A DNA stretch of 64,000 nucleotides from Aquila chrysaetos chrysaetos (lineage: Eukaryota; Chordata; Aves; Accipitriformes; Accipitridae), in assembly GCF_900496995.4 (NCBI RefSeq), contig NC_044020.1, positions 12,480,001 through 12,544,000 of the forward strand, in the 5' to 3' direction. The notes beneath the pieces were generated by a model. It was not told the DNA's origin. It did no database searches and saw only the letters and a list, made by a program, of their open reading frames with translations. Shown here in pieces: positions 48,501 to 60,500 of the stretch. A program made the translations under genes and the position numbers. Position 1 is the stretch's first letter. Each line of letters begins with the position of its first letter.

Positions 48501-51500
48501 GAGAGACAAAGAACCTTTAAGAGCTAACTTTATAATGAGGAGCTATAGTACAGCATGGCAGAAATTAAAGGGAGGCCCAACTCCCCTTAGTGACAATTGT
48601 TTTTTTCAGAGATCTCCTGGGTAGACATTGCTTTGAGAGACCTTTGGGAAGGGGTGTAGCAAATGAGGCCTTGCTAGGAGACTGTATTGGGGAAGCAAAT
48701 GCCTCTGGGCCAGAATAGGAGTGGGAGGAGATTAAAGCAGAATAACCATTTCTCTGACAATTGAATGCCCAAATTCTGCAAATACAGTCTTCTTCTGAAA
48801 CGCATTCACATTCAGCCACTGAACATGTAAGTTTCTGGAGCAGGAAACAAAATTTTGCAGGAACCGAAGTTTCTTATGATTTCTTTGTCACTGTATCTGG
48901 TGTTTATCCTGTAGTTTCTCACTTCAAGATGACCAAGGGACAAAAGAAGTGGGAACCAGTGATGCAGAACAAATGCTCTGGATTTCAAGTGGGGTTCACT
49001 CAGTATGCGTTTTGTACGGGAGCTGGATTGTTATAAGGGGGTAGCCAAAAAGCTGTGTCCAAATGAACTCCTGAATGTTTGAGGAGGGATGGAAGAGTTA
49101 GGGAGAAGGAGGGAAAAAAAACCTGAACCACGTGGGGCAGACTAGGCTCTGGGTGCCTGTGTTTGGAGCGCCATAGTGGTTGTGATGGTCATTAATTGGC
49201 GTGGGCTCAGAGAAGTAGCTCATATTAGCTCCCAGTTTTAGTTGTGCATTGAAACATTTACACATACCTAGCACAAAGTGATGGAGGAGTTTATCCTCAT
49301 AGTTTATTCACTTTTGATCACACTGTTCCTTTTCTGGTTTCTGCCTCCCCCAGCAGAGCTCACTGTTGTTGGAGCAGCTCCGCTTTATTGTCAGTATGTT
49401 GTGCAGTAGCTTTATGAAGCGGTTTTGTGGTGCCTTTCTGTGCACTCACTCTTTTTTTCTGAAAAAAAACAAAACCAAATGCCAGTCTGCCCCTTTTTTC
49501 TTATTCACAGTTTCTCATATCCTGTTTGAACACCCTGACACTCTGATGCTGCTGCTGACATGACTAGAGAAGACGGGCAAAAGAAACTTCTTTCCACCTA
49601 TTAATATGATTATCATGACCAGTGACTCTTAATCTGTATTTATCCCTACCTGAGAGGAAGATAAATGTTTAGTGAAAGCATTACAATTGTTCTCCTCAGT
49701 TCTTGACCCTGCCACCGAACAGTCTTGTTTTCGTTGGGCCTTTTGAAGACCTTTTACCTTGTAATCTACCTTCTGAAGAAATACTGCCTCAAAGGATACC
49801 TTTTCAATCTTCCATCTTGAAGGCCTTCACTCAGCTACACCTATTACATTTAAATGTAACTGCGAAGTCTGTCCTCTCCTTCCCTGCCCTCCCTACCTTA
49901 ATTTCATACGTCCTCCTAACACCTCAGCTCCTGCAGCATTTGAGTACAGAATGTGAATTTCCCTCTGCTCGCAGGTATCAACATGTTAGCGTTGATTGTA
50001 TACGTAATACAGGTGCCTTGGGCAAAAGGCAGACTGAATACTGCTTGGTAACAGATACAATATTCCCACAGTTTTGAGCCCACAGAATATTATCTATAGC
50101 ACAACCAAGAGGAGTCACAGAGACCTACCTGCCCTTCACAATGCACCAGGAGGAGAAGAGGGCCTTCAAAGAACATAGATCTTTCCATACAAAGATTGTG
50201 ATCAGTAAATCACAGCCTTCTCTTAGCCTGTGTATTTTGCTGGTCCTAAGACAAACTTCCCACAAGTGTTGCTCTCATTTCTGCTGAATCAACCTTACAA
50301 TTATGCCTACTGAGAAGATGATAACAAATGAAGAAGTACTTTGTCATGTGCAGGGTACAAATGTATCGTGTGTATGGAAATGGCTGATATAGCTGGAGGA
50401 ATTACTCTGCTAGATACTGCCCCTTATTTATCAGAGAGGTCAAGAATAGTGCTAGAGACAGTGTCTTCTGACTGAAGTATAGCCACTGGGAGCAGTATCC
50501 TTTCAGACTGCTCCAGCCAGATCTGCAAAAGTATATACCCACAACGTACTTCATAAACAGATTTATCAAGTCCATGGACATACATGGTTAACTGTACAGG
50601 GTGCATGGTACAGCTCAGTGCTACTTGCTCTTGCGTAACTCCTTTGATGTTTAGTTGGCTGAACTTTACTTTTCATAAGTCATTTGATAATATGTAAAAT
50701 AAAAAAATGGGAGAAATATAAAAATTTTGTTAGGCACACCAATAATAGAAAGGCTGGGCTCCTAGCTGAGAAACAAGTTCTCATCAGATAGGAAAAAACA
50801 GGGAGGGGAACAAAGGAAGAAAAAAATTGCTTTTGGATCAGAATAGAGAGGAATGTATTGTTATCATTTGCAGCCACAGAGCGATGCATCTTTTTATTTT
50901 TCAGCTATTCTTTGCTGTTGGCGGCTACGGGGACACCTTTCCCTGCAGCTGGCCAAGCATCTGAGTCAGTCGCTCCCACAGGAGAGATAATGTCCCTGTT
51001 TGTACGTTGTGCAAGTGAGGCAAGAGGAAGCGCTTTAAAACGACCCTGCTCCACCCTGGCTGTAAACACCTGAGTTCACCAACACGCTGGCCCACATCCG
51101 AACCCCGAGCCCTTTCCCCCACCTGGGGATCCATAAGACAACTGCCATTTTGCCATGGCCCAAAAAAGTGAACACTGTAAACTACCTAGTTCAGTAACTC
51201 AGGGTGATGCCTGGAGGCTTGTGGCTGAAGGTAGCGCAGAGGGGGTTGGAAATGAATCAGAGGGCTACTCAGCTCAACATCACTAAAAGCTAACCTAATT
51301 AGTAGCCACCAAGACCTGTTACCATCTGCTCTTGAGTAGCCTGTCTGAGCCTGGTCCTGAGTTCAAATCTCTGCATAAAGATACAGATCTACAGCGTGCC
51401 TGCAATGCTGTCCACATCAGAGATGGCTTTAGTTATCTCTCTTTTTTCATGGTCTCAGCAGAATAATTGAGCATTAGATCAGCTCAGAGATGAAACACAC

Positions 51501-54500
51501 CTCTTGCTATACTTAGTAGCTCAGGCTAGGATGAAGTGGGGAGCTCCATCTTCTCTTGTTTCTGGGGACAGAGACCACCAGGACTCTCAGTTCTCTGTAT
51601 CTGTTCCCCCATTTGGCTTCCTAGCATTCATAATCTGTCATTTTGTGGACCACACCCCGCTGGAGCTTGCTTCTGGGGCTGTACTCCTCTTTTTTTTTTT
51701 TCTCTCTCTGTCATGATTTGTTTCCTATACTTAAGTAGCTGGGTTTTGGTGTGTGTGTTTTCTTTTTTTTTTTTTTTTTCTTTTTCTGGGATGCTGAAGA
51801 TATTGCCTCCTCTGAGCATGTGTTAGCTTTTCTAATTTGGTAGGCCCAAAATAAGTTTTCTCCCTCAAACTCTGTTGCACCCTGGCTCCTCATCTGAGAA
51901 GGAGGGAAGAGGGGCTTTTATTGTGCTGGTGGACTTTGCCCATCCCTCTCTGGGTCTGAATAGGCCAGCATTATTTCACAAGTGCTAAATCCACTCACAA
52001 TGGTTTTAAATGGTTGAGCTGCTGAGCCAGCTGAACAGCAAACACCAGAGGGGAAACCACATTTCGTGAGCGCTTCAGATTCCTTCAGACTGTACGTGGA
52101 GCCATTAAGAGCAAAGTAAAAGCCCTTTGACACAACTCCCTTCGGCAACTTTTTCACAGCCACATGCCAAAAATGGGGGCTGGCTAAGGAATTGGTCCAG
52201 AATCAGCTCCCAAGAATCTAGCACATGAAGATGGAGTTCAAATCTGTTTCTGTTAAAAGAAAACAGCAGCATATTATATTTTCTTGTAGCATATTAATCT
52301 CTTGCTGGATGTCTCTTTGATCAGTGTGGATTGCCAGTCAAGGTATCACCATGGGCAAAAGATGAAAAATACCCAGGTGCTTATGTTATGGAGGAATATT
52401 TTTATTGTATTTATGTTTGTATCTGTTTTCCTTATTCTTTACGTCTAAGTTAAGAAGAACCCAGATTGTATATCTCATGGTCTTCTGATCATCCCAGAAG
52501 AACTAGATCTTCAGCTAACATGACCAGCCAAGAAATATCCAAGAATGCAAACAATTATCCCATTGCAATAAGATGGATGAAGACCTATCTAAAGGAGCTG
52601 CTATTTCTGTCTCTGTCCAGACTTGTGAAGGCAGGGGACTTAATTCTTCCTTAGAAGGCATAATTGCATATTCCCTAAACAATTTCTTTCACAATGATCT
52701 AGGTTAGTTTAGACACTCAGTAATGGAGGTTTCCTAGCCCAGACAGTCTTGATAGAGTGATTACTTTGAGCAGTTGCATTGAGGCAGCAATAATAATTGA
52801 TGGTGGTGATGAGAATGAACCTCCCCGCTTCAGTGCTTCAGCTCCAGTCAGCAAAAAATGTGTAGCCACAGCCTGAAATCACACAGCGACATGCAGAAAC
52901 ATTTCATCTTGAGTCAACTAAAAAAAGGTGCAAACCTGAAGTAAAATAGTTGCATCAAGAATGTGTATGGTCATTCTGAGTCAGAATTTATGTTTAGTAT
53001 AATTTAGCTTGTTTCACTTTGGCTTTGGGGTTTGCTTCTTACACCAACATGGTTGAGCATGACTGTAGCTCTACCAAGAAAGAGGTGCAAACACAGCTGC
53101 GTGCCTGAACTTTTGAAAGGGTGTAGAAATTTGTTTCCAATTGATGTTGAAGTTACATTCAGCAGGGAAGGAATTGTGTTTGTTCTCTTATTGACAGCTT
53201 CAATTAATGTTCTTCTTTACATTGTGTGAAGTAACAGAGTGGTCTCTGATGGTTAAATAAAACAATCTTTAATGATTTCTTAAAAAAACCCAGAGATTAA
53301 GAATTTAGCCAGTGAGAAGTAGAAATGAAACCACAGAACACATTGCTGCTGCATGGTGATCCACCCATCCAAACAGAGATGCTGTCTTTCCTTCCTGCTT
53401 CTGTCACTTTTTACCTGTGTGTCCTCGGGTACACCAGTGGTCATTTAACCATCTCTGCCTTGACCTAGTATCTGTAAAATAGGCAGGAAAATACCTTTTG
53501 CTGCATATGGGGATTGTGAAATTAAACTCACTGATATTTACAAAATGCTTGGAGAACTAGGGGCAGCAGAACGTGTTTCTCACACAAGTCCTGTGAGACT
53601 ACAAAGTATTGCTGTGTTGTTATTTTCTGCAGAAACATTCCTTCAGTAAAACATAGGCTAGAGATGAATGGTTGATTGCCCTTTGGCTCTTGTTATATTG
53701 GTAGGAGCAGTTATTTTTCTCACATAACTAAGGTCTGTGGTGAATTTGGGACTTTTTTTAAGACCCCCAAAATATCATTTGGAGTTGTGTGAGTGCAAAG
53801 ACAAAACTCCTGCAAATATGCATAAATATTTGCAAAAATTAAAAACCTAAAGAAAAAAAAAAAAAGAGCCTGAACAATTCACAAACCAGTACATCATCTC
53901 ATTTTCTTGTTCTCATTTCTCTAAACCTGCTGACAGGATTCCCCCAGAATTTCCAGCACTCGCTGAACCTTGACCTAAGCAGCTTCATGAGAAATTTCTT
54001 CCCCAAGGGTTATTTTGGATAGAAACTTCTAAGATCCTGAGTGTAATGGTTTTCACAGCTGTAATTATAGAGTCACACATCTGATTCATATAATTTGACA
54101 AGGAATTATAGCTTGCCTGGTTCAAAGGAGTGTGTCAAGGTGTATGGTAACTGGTGATGTGAATCTTGCAGCATCTGCACATGGGCTCTTCCATCATTCT
54201 GGTGTCCAATTCAAATGTTTCTGTTACATGTTTACATACCCGAGGCAGTCTAGATTACAATATTCTTGTATTGCCTTTTCTCAGAGAGAGTTTTATAAAC
54301 ATTTGACTCACAAGCCAGGGATGGAGAAATGGCAGTGAAAATGCCCGTGCACCCTTTTGTACTTGGAGAAGCTCACTACTTCTGTGTGTGGTTATTGTAT
54401 GCATGCAGCATTGCCCATTTTTGGTTCTCAGAAGAGAAACATAACAAATGAATACATATTTTTCAGGAAGGGCTGAGAAATGGTAACTTGGGCTGAAGGC

Positions 54501-57500
54501 TTTCATTTTTAGCAGCTAAATGAGCAGAGGTGCTGTATGTTTGTTGGCTGAGGACAAACAGAGAAGCAAGTGTGTGGTTCAGCTCTCAGACATGGGCTGG
54601 AATGAAACCGAGGGAAGCAACTTTTTGACAAAAGACACAAAAATTGATTTAGCTGTGGTTTAACAGGTATTTCATGTGGCAGAGGACTCCCACTCACAAA
54701 GACGTCTCACTGGGAGGTTTCGCCGTTGGCCAGCCAGGAGAACCACGTGTTACCACCACCATAACCAGGTTTATGATTACTCACTAAATAAAACCCGCTC
54801 CTCATGCGCTCCAATCTGCAAGGTACAAGTGTGGGTGAGACGTATCTGTATTTCAATGTGTGAAACAGGTACATAGCGAGAGATGGTGCCCCTAAAGGTG
54901 GTGGCTGAGGAGGAGGTGGTGGAACGAGGGGAAAGGGGTCCCGCTGGTGGCTGATGCGTGGGTGCTGCAAGCAGGCCAAGCCGGGCTGGCAATGTGGCAC
55001 AGGGGCGGCCGGAGGGTTGTCCTTGGCTGTCCTGGATGGGGTGCAGCCACGGTGACTTGCTGCTGCTCTCAGTGGGACATAGGGCCCCCACCACGCAAAG
55101 CCCTGAGCATCCCCTCGGCCCTCAGTGCTGCACCCGCGCCATCTTGTCACCCCAGGTCCTGTGCCACTTCACCCCCTTCCCACCCCCTCAGGGAGACCCC
55201 ATGCCTCCTGGGCCTTGCTCCTTCTCTGCTCCCCCTGCTTCTGTTGTACGAGCTTTATAAAGTAGGCACAGAAATCTGTTATTATTGATAAGCTTTTGTA
55301 GCTGCCAACCTCCGGGGTCCTCTCTCTTTACCTGAGGGGAGGTGGCAGCACCCACCGATGCAAATGACTCCCTCTCTCCCTCCCAGTCTCCCCTTCAGAA
55401 ATGTCTGGGCTTCCATAGATTGCTTTTACACAGCCCATTTCCCCTCCCTCGCAACTTTTGACAGTTTCTAGCTGTGACACGAGCTCTGGCTCTGCTATAG
55501 TTATCAGACATGGAGGTGAGGTGCTGTGTGCTCTGGTCTGGAATGAACCAACCCTACAAGGCAGTGGGAGAAAAAGTCCCATAATTTACTGTTACGGCAG
55601 CCCCAGCTCTGGGTGAAACTCATATGTCTTGTGCCACATGTTGTAGACCGGCATGCGTTGTCACTGTGGACGTATGTGCAATTGCAGGCGGAGCCCCTCA
55701 TGGAGCCTGGGGAGGTCTGGGTATCCCTCGTCCCTGTGAGGCCGAAGAGGCAGCACCACTCGTACGGCACTCTGCCTCAGCGGGCCTGGGGTCTGAGTGC
55801 TCTGCGGTCAGTGTCCTCGGGCAGCGCGGCCTCCTTTCTGTAACCTATAGCACTGCCACGCAACTTTTTAGATACATCAGAGGAAATGACTGTTCTAACG
55901 GAACATCGTTGCCTTTTTCTTTCTGTTGCAGGGTTATCTTAATCCTACCCTAACCCTAAACACAGCGGAAGAATCCTATTTAACAACAGTCCCTTGTAGG
56001 CTTCTGTGGGAGGCCTCTGCATGCCTGTTGTTGGAGTGAGAGCGGATTCACTGACCGATGGGTCAGTCAGGCTAATTTACTATTTGATATGCTCTCTATC
56101 AACAGCCCCTTTGCCCCCTTTCCCTTCTCTGCCTTCACATGCAGGGCTTCGCAATGCACATGGCCTGCCCAGTGCACAGCATGGGACTAGGCTCCCTCTC
56201 TCAGAAAGATGCTGGTACTTTTCTTTCACCACCCCTCAACAAGGTGGAGCGCGAGGGACCAGGTCAGCCTCCGGTGTAAGGCTGCTGATTTCCATGGGAT
56301 AACTCCAAGGGTATATTTGACTCCACATGTTCCTCATTCTCCCCAGATACCCTAAAACCTGGGGTCCAGTTTCTCAAGATAAGAAAATACCATCCCCGTG
56401 TTTGGGAAGGCGATAAGTGAATGTTCACTCTAAGTGGGAAGGCTGGCCGTGTCCAGGTAAAGCGGGCAGGAGGAATGTATAGAGGAGAGGAGAAATGCCA
56501 CATCTGACTATAGAACAAAGGACCAATTAGCACTGGCTGTAAGAAAGTCTTCTTCTCAGCGTGTTTTGATCGTGCTGTCTGTCTTCTAGTATGAGTGTTA
56601 TCAGTTTCTGGGACCAGCGTGGGTAATGCTACGCAGACTTGCACGTCCCTGCAGCTGGGGGAGAAAAGCATAGGATCATTCTCACTCCTAAGAGTGATAT
56701 CCTATTTCACACCTGTCTTTTGACCAACTAGGGCATGGTGAATCTCTGCCTAACCCTATAGCTAGCCCTGTAAAGGCTTTACTCTCAAGTAGCAGTCCAA
56801 AATCTTGCAATCTGAGTGATGTCCACTAGTGAGAGCAATCATTTCTACATTTGGGTCTTCCATCCTTCTTCCACTGGCTACACCCAGACTTGGACCTTCA
56901 GCTAACTGATCTGAAGGAGAGATCCTGCTGCCTCTACATGCTCTCACGGCCACACAGTCTTAGTCATTGGCAGTTGTCTGATCCTCCCGAGAACCACTGC
57001 AGGACAGCAAACCAGGGCATTAACCCTGCCAAAAAGTGGTTAGCTTTCTCTGAGTTTAGCCCTCTGAACCAGGTTTACTAGGGTCAAATGAATGGCACAG
57101 GCAGTTCCAAGTGCATTCCTGGGAGTGGGGAGAGGGATCCTGTTTCAGGGGCTGCAGTAATTGGGTTACTTTAGTTAAAAACACAGTGAGATAAGTTCTT
57201 CAAACTCTTGATGGCTGAGTTGCACACACGATACAGGCATATCACAGGAATAGCTCTCTCTGAAGCACTTGTGATTTTCTTTCTGAAAGGCTCTTTCTCT
57301 CTCTCAGTGCAGATTGTCATTATCCAGGCCCAAATTACAGAACCCAGATAATGCTACTGAAGTCCACTGGAGCAGGGACACTGCTCAGTTGGCAATGTTA
57401 GATCGTCACTGTTATAGGAAATTGCTAAAGGAGAGCAAAGGTTTTACAGCACTAGAAAGCACAAGCTGGCTGTTGTTGCAGAAGCAGGCAAATACGTGCC

Positions 57501-60500
57501 CAAGCCAAGAACTTGTAAGCACATCACAGCCTCAAGGCACACGTTACAGCCACAAAAAAAAACACAAACCCAAAAGTCTAATTCAGTTGAGAACACACTC
57601 CCTGCATCGCCTCATCAGGCCTAGACTGAAAGTGGCATGTGGGAGATGGGATTTACAGTGGTAAGTGGGACTTTCCATTTGTTTTGTGGGCATTTTGGAA
57701 AAGTCCCCACTGTCAGGCCTATAGCTAATGCTATTTATCTGCCCGTCTAAAATCTTCCTGCTGTAGATCTGGTCAAAAACTGAGCACTGGAAGTAAATTA
57801 TCCAATTATTTAAAATTTTTTTCCCTTGCAAGTTCCTTGTAAACCTGTCTTTATTTCCACAGATGTATTTTGCATTCAAAGTATTCACCAAATAGCTTCT
57901 GCCAAAAAATTTCAGTGTAGGGTCCATTTTCCAGAATTATTATTTTATGTTTACTCTTTTTACTTTTGATGTATGAGTGACTGCCTAAATGGTGAGGTAT
58001 TATTTCTGCTACTCATCCCAGGGGATTGTAAATTTTTTAAACCAAAGAGTAAGAAACTATAAAAAGAAAGATGCAACATATAATATATAGCTTTTTTTGC
58101 GACACGAATATGGATGACATTCATCTGGTGCACATCCCTTAAACACCCATTTATACAGAACATAACAGCCATTCATGAATAAGAAAATATAAAAATCCAA
58201 ACCTAATAAAACTCTGGAGCCATTTAGAACCAGCCCCAATCTTTGCTCCATTCTGCAATATTCATCTGGGGCTCTGACAGAATTAGCCATGGCAATAATG
58301 TGTGAGTGTTACTGATTTCAGCTGTCCACAGACTTTCCCCTGGTTACTGCCGCTGTGGTGGGAGTGGTGGAACGGATGTTGTCTCAGTTGCTCCCATTCA
58401 AAGTCTGGTACATTAGCTTAAATCACCGATGAAACAGGGTTGTGTTAAGATGCCAGATCGTGAACTGCAGCAGCTGAGGTACACAGCTAAACAGATGTAA
58501 TGGGTCTTTTGCTGCTGAAAAGAACGGTCCTGTATGGCTCCCTCCTCCTCTCTGCCCCCTGCAAATCTGTATGGAAGGGTTGGAAGCGAGAGCCAGGGGG
58601 AATAATAGCATAAAGAAGTGCAGATAAATCAGCCAGAATGTGACTATCATCAAAGCCATACTTCCTATTCTAATTTATAAATCTTTGTTTCCTGAAGTAA
58701 GAAGAAATTGGTGATGGGATCTTGTTGGGTTGTTTTATTTGTTTCTATCCCAAACGTATTTTTCTGATCCCATTTGTCTCAGGATGTACTCTGTTATATC
58801 TCATCATGTTGCTGGTCTGCCTGCCTTGTTTCTCATCAATGGCAGATGCTTAATAGGGGAAGGTGAAAGTTTCACTTGGAAGCCACAAATAGAGATGTCT
58901 GGGAAGAAAAATGCATCATTCAAATTAATTCATGTTAAAGTTTTATCTTTTAATAGGTAAATTAATCTTTTTAATTAAAAGATTTTAATTCAAGTTTTAT
59001 CTTTTGTCTTAGCACTTGGCTAGCTGGCACAGATCTGGTGAGGCTGCTCTACAGCCTTGTGGCTTTTTTTTCCATTTCAGTACCATTTCCTTTTAGCATC
59101 TCTGTGTGCACAGTTTGAGGTTTTGTTGGTCTTCCTAGAAGTCAGAACTGGAAAACAGACTCTTTTGAAACACACAGAACAAGAGAATTTTTGTGAGGGA
59201 CAAAGTGGATTAATGGGAGATACTTCTTGCTCTTAAAAAGCAGTCCTTGGTCTCACTTATGGACAGTTGGTGTATAACTTCTCTAATTCAGGATACCGCT
59301 TGCAGTCAGCAATTGTGCCATTGCCTGTAGGGAACTGAAAAGTATATTTATTTTTATCCTGCTATTGGCTTATGGGATTTGAAAGTACCTTTTTTAGCTT
59401 GCATAACTGTAAATATTGTTACTGGACCTCCCGACCTCTTCTCAGTGCTTGCTCCAATATTTGACCTTCTAACCTGCTCCAGGAGATGGCAAATTCCACA
59501 GGCTGATGACACGCTGGCTGGGGGAGTCTCTTGTTAGGGAGACTTTCAATTTCACTGAGTGAGCTCCTGTTCTCATGATTTAGGATAAGCAAAAAAGTTG
59601 GGGCCCGAGCAGTTGTCCTTAGAGCCTTCTTAAATCTTGATTGCCTCTTCCAGCTCTCTCCTATGCTGGGCCAGAGGCTCACATTGTTTTCATTCTATTG
59701 TTACCTGTCTAGCCTGACCATGTAAATGTTGTAGAAGAAATGCTAGTAGGTACTGTGCAACTGCTTCAGGCACAGGACCCTCTCCCTATAAATAAAAATC
59801 CCTATTTCTCTATTGTATCATAGTTAACTTCCATGACTGTTTCTGCTACTCCATCCAGGAGCTCTTTGAGGAGAAGTGAGTCATGCATTACCACTCCAGA
59901 GCGTGCAGTGCACATTCCCACAAGCTCTTCATAAACCCACAGCTGGAAACTTTCAAGAAGACACCTGCTCTGCCTTCAGTGCTCAGAGCAGGAACTCAAA
60001 AGAGGCTTTTAAATGTACTTTCAACGGAAAGACTTCTTTTCTTTTCTCCACCACTGATCGCTCCTCCCTTCACCTCACACTTGTCAAGTCACGTCATTGC
60101 CAGGACCCTCTGCTTGTCTCAGCTCTGCGCCACAAATCCTGATTTAGGATCCTGCCGACTATGCCGATTTGTCGCGAATGGGTGATTTAGATCGCTTAAA
60201 GAATCACCATCAAAGCTATTACTGAAAGTGGTTTTAATATGATATTGTAAAAGTGTAACTTAACAAAGTTTGATGGCAAGGTTCACTCTATTACTGTACA
60301 GCACAATCATTTGAACAATGGTTCAAAACTACCAAGGCACAAATCAAAGTTACCAGGACAAAATAAAAGTTACCAAGGCACAAATCAAAGCTACCATACT
60401 ACAAAGTTATGCATGATATCGGCCGCTTACCAAAGATCTGCTGTTGGTAAAAGGTCTCTCTGCCTTGAAGAGCAACCTCGAGAGGTGTCCCAGCTCAAAG

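Larger units (their letters stand above)
53381..60150 (-). other. NINJ2: NINJ2 intron 1, 53.4-60.2 kb
   Basis: Contains a long MIR-like copy, a GC-richer unique stretch at 54.9-55.8 kb with several CpGs and no exon signature, a two-unit telomere-like motif at 55,948-55,960 and an old CR1/L3-type remnant at 59.4-59.7 kb. Confidence 0.7.

Noticed and set aside
54707..55150. 147-codon frame on the - strand in a GC-richer stretch, possible gene or CpG island
   Set aside because: Composition-driven Pro/Ser/His sequence with no conserved motif and no good splice pairs; overlapping frames on both strands are equally open.
55948..55960. CCCTAACCCTAAA, possible interstitial telomere repeat
   Set aside because: Only two units; expected by chance often enough and without flanking degenerate units.
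56264..56671. 135-codon frame on the - strand
   Set aside because: No recognisable domain, no supporting neighbours, inside intron 1.
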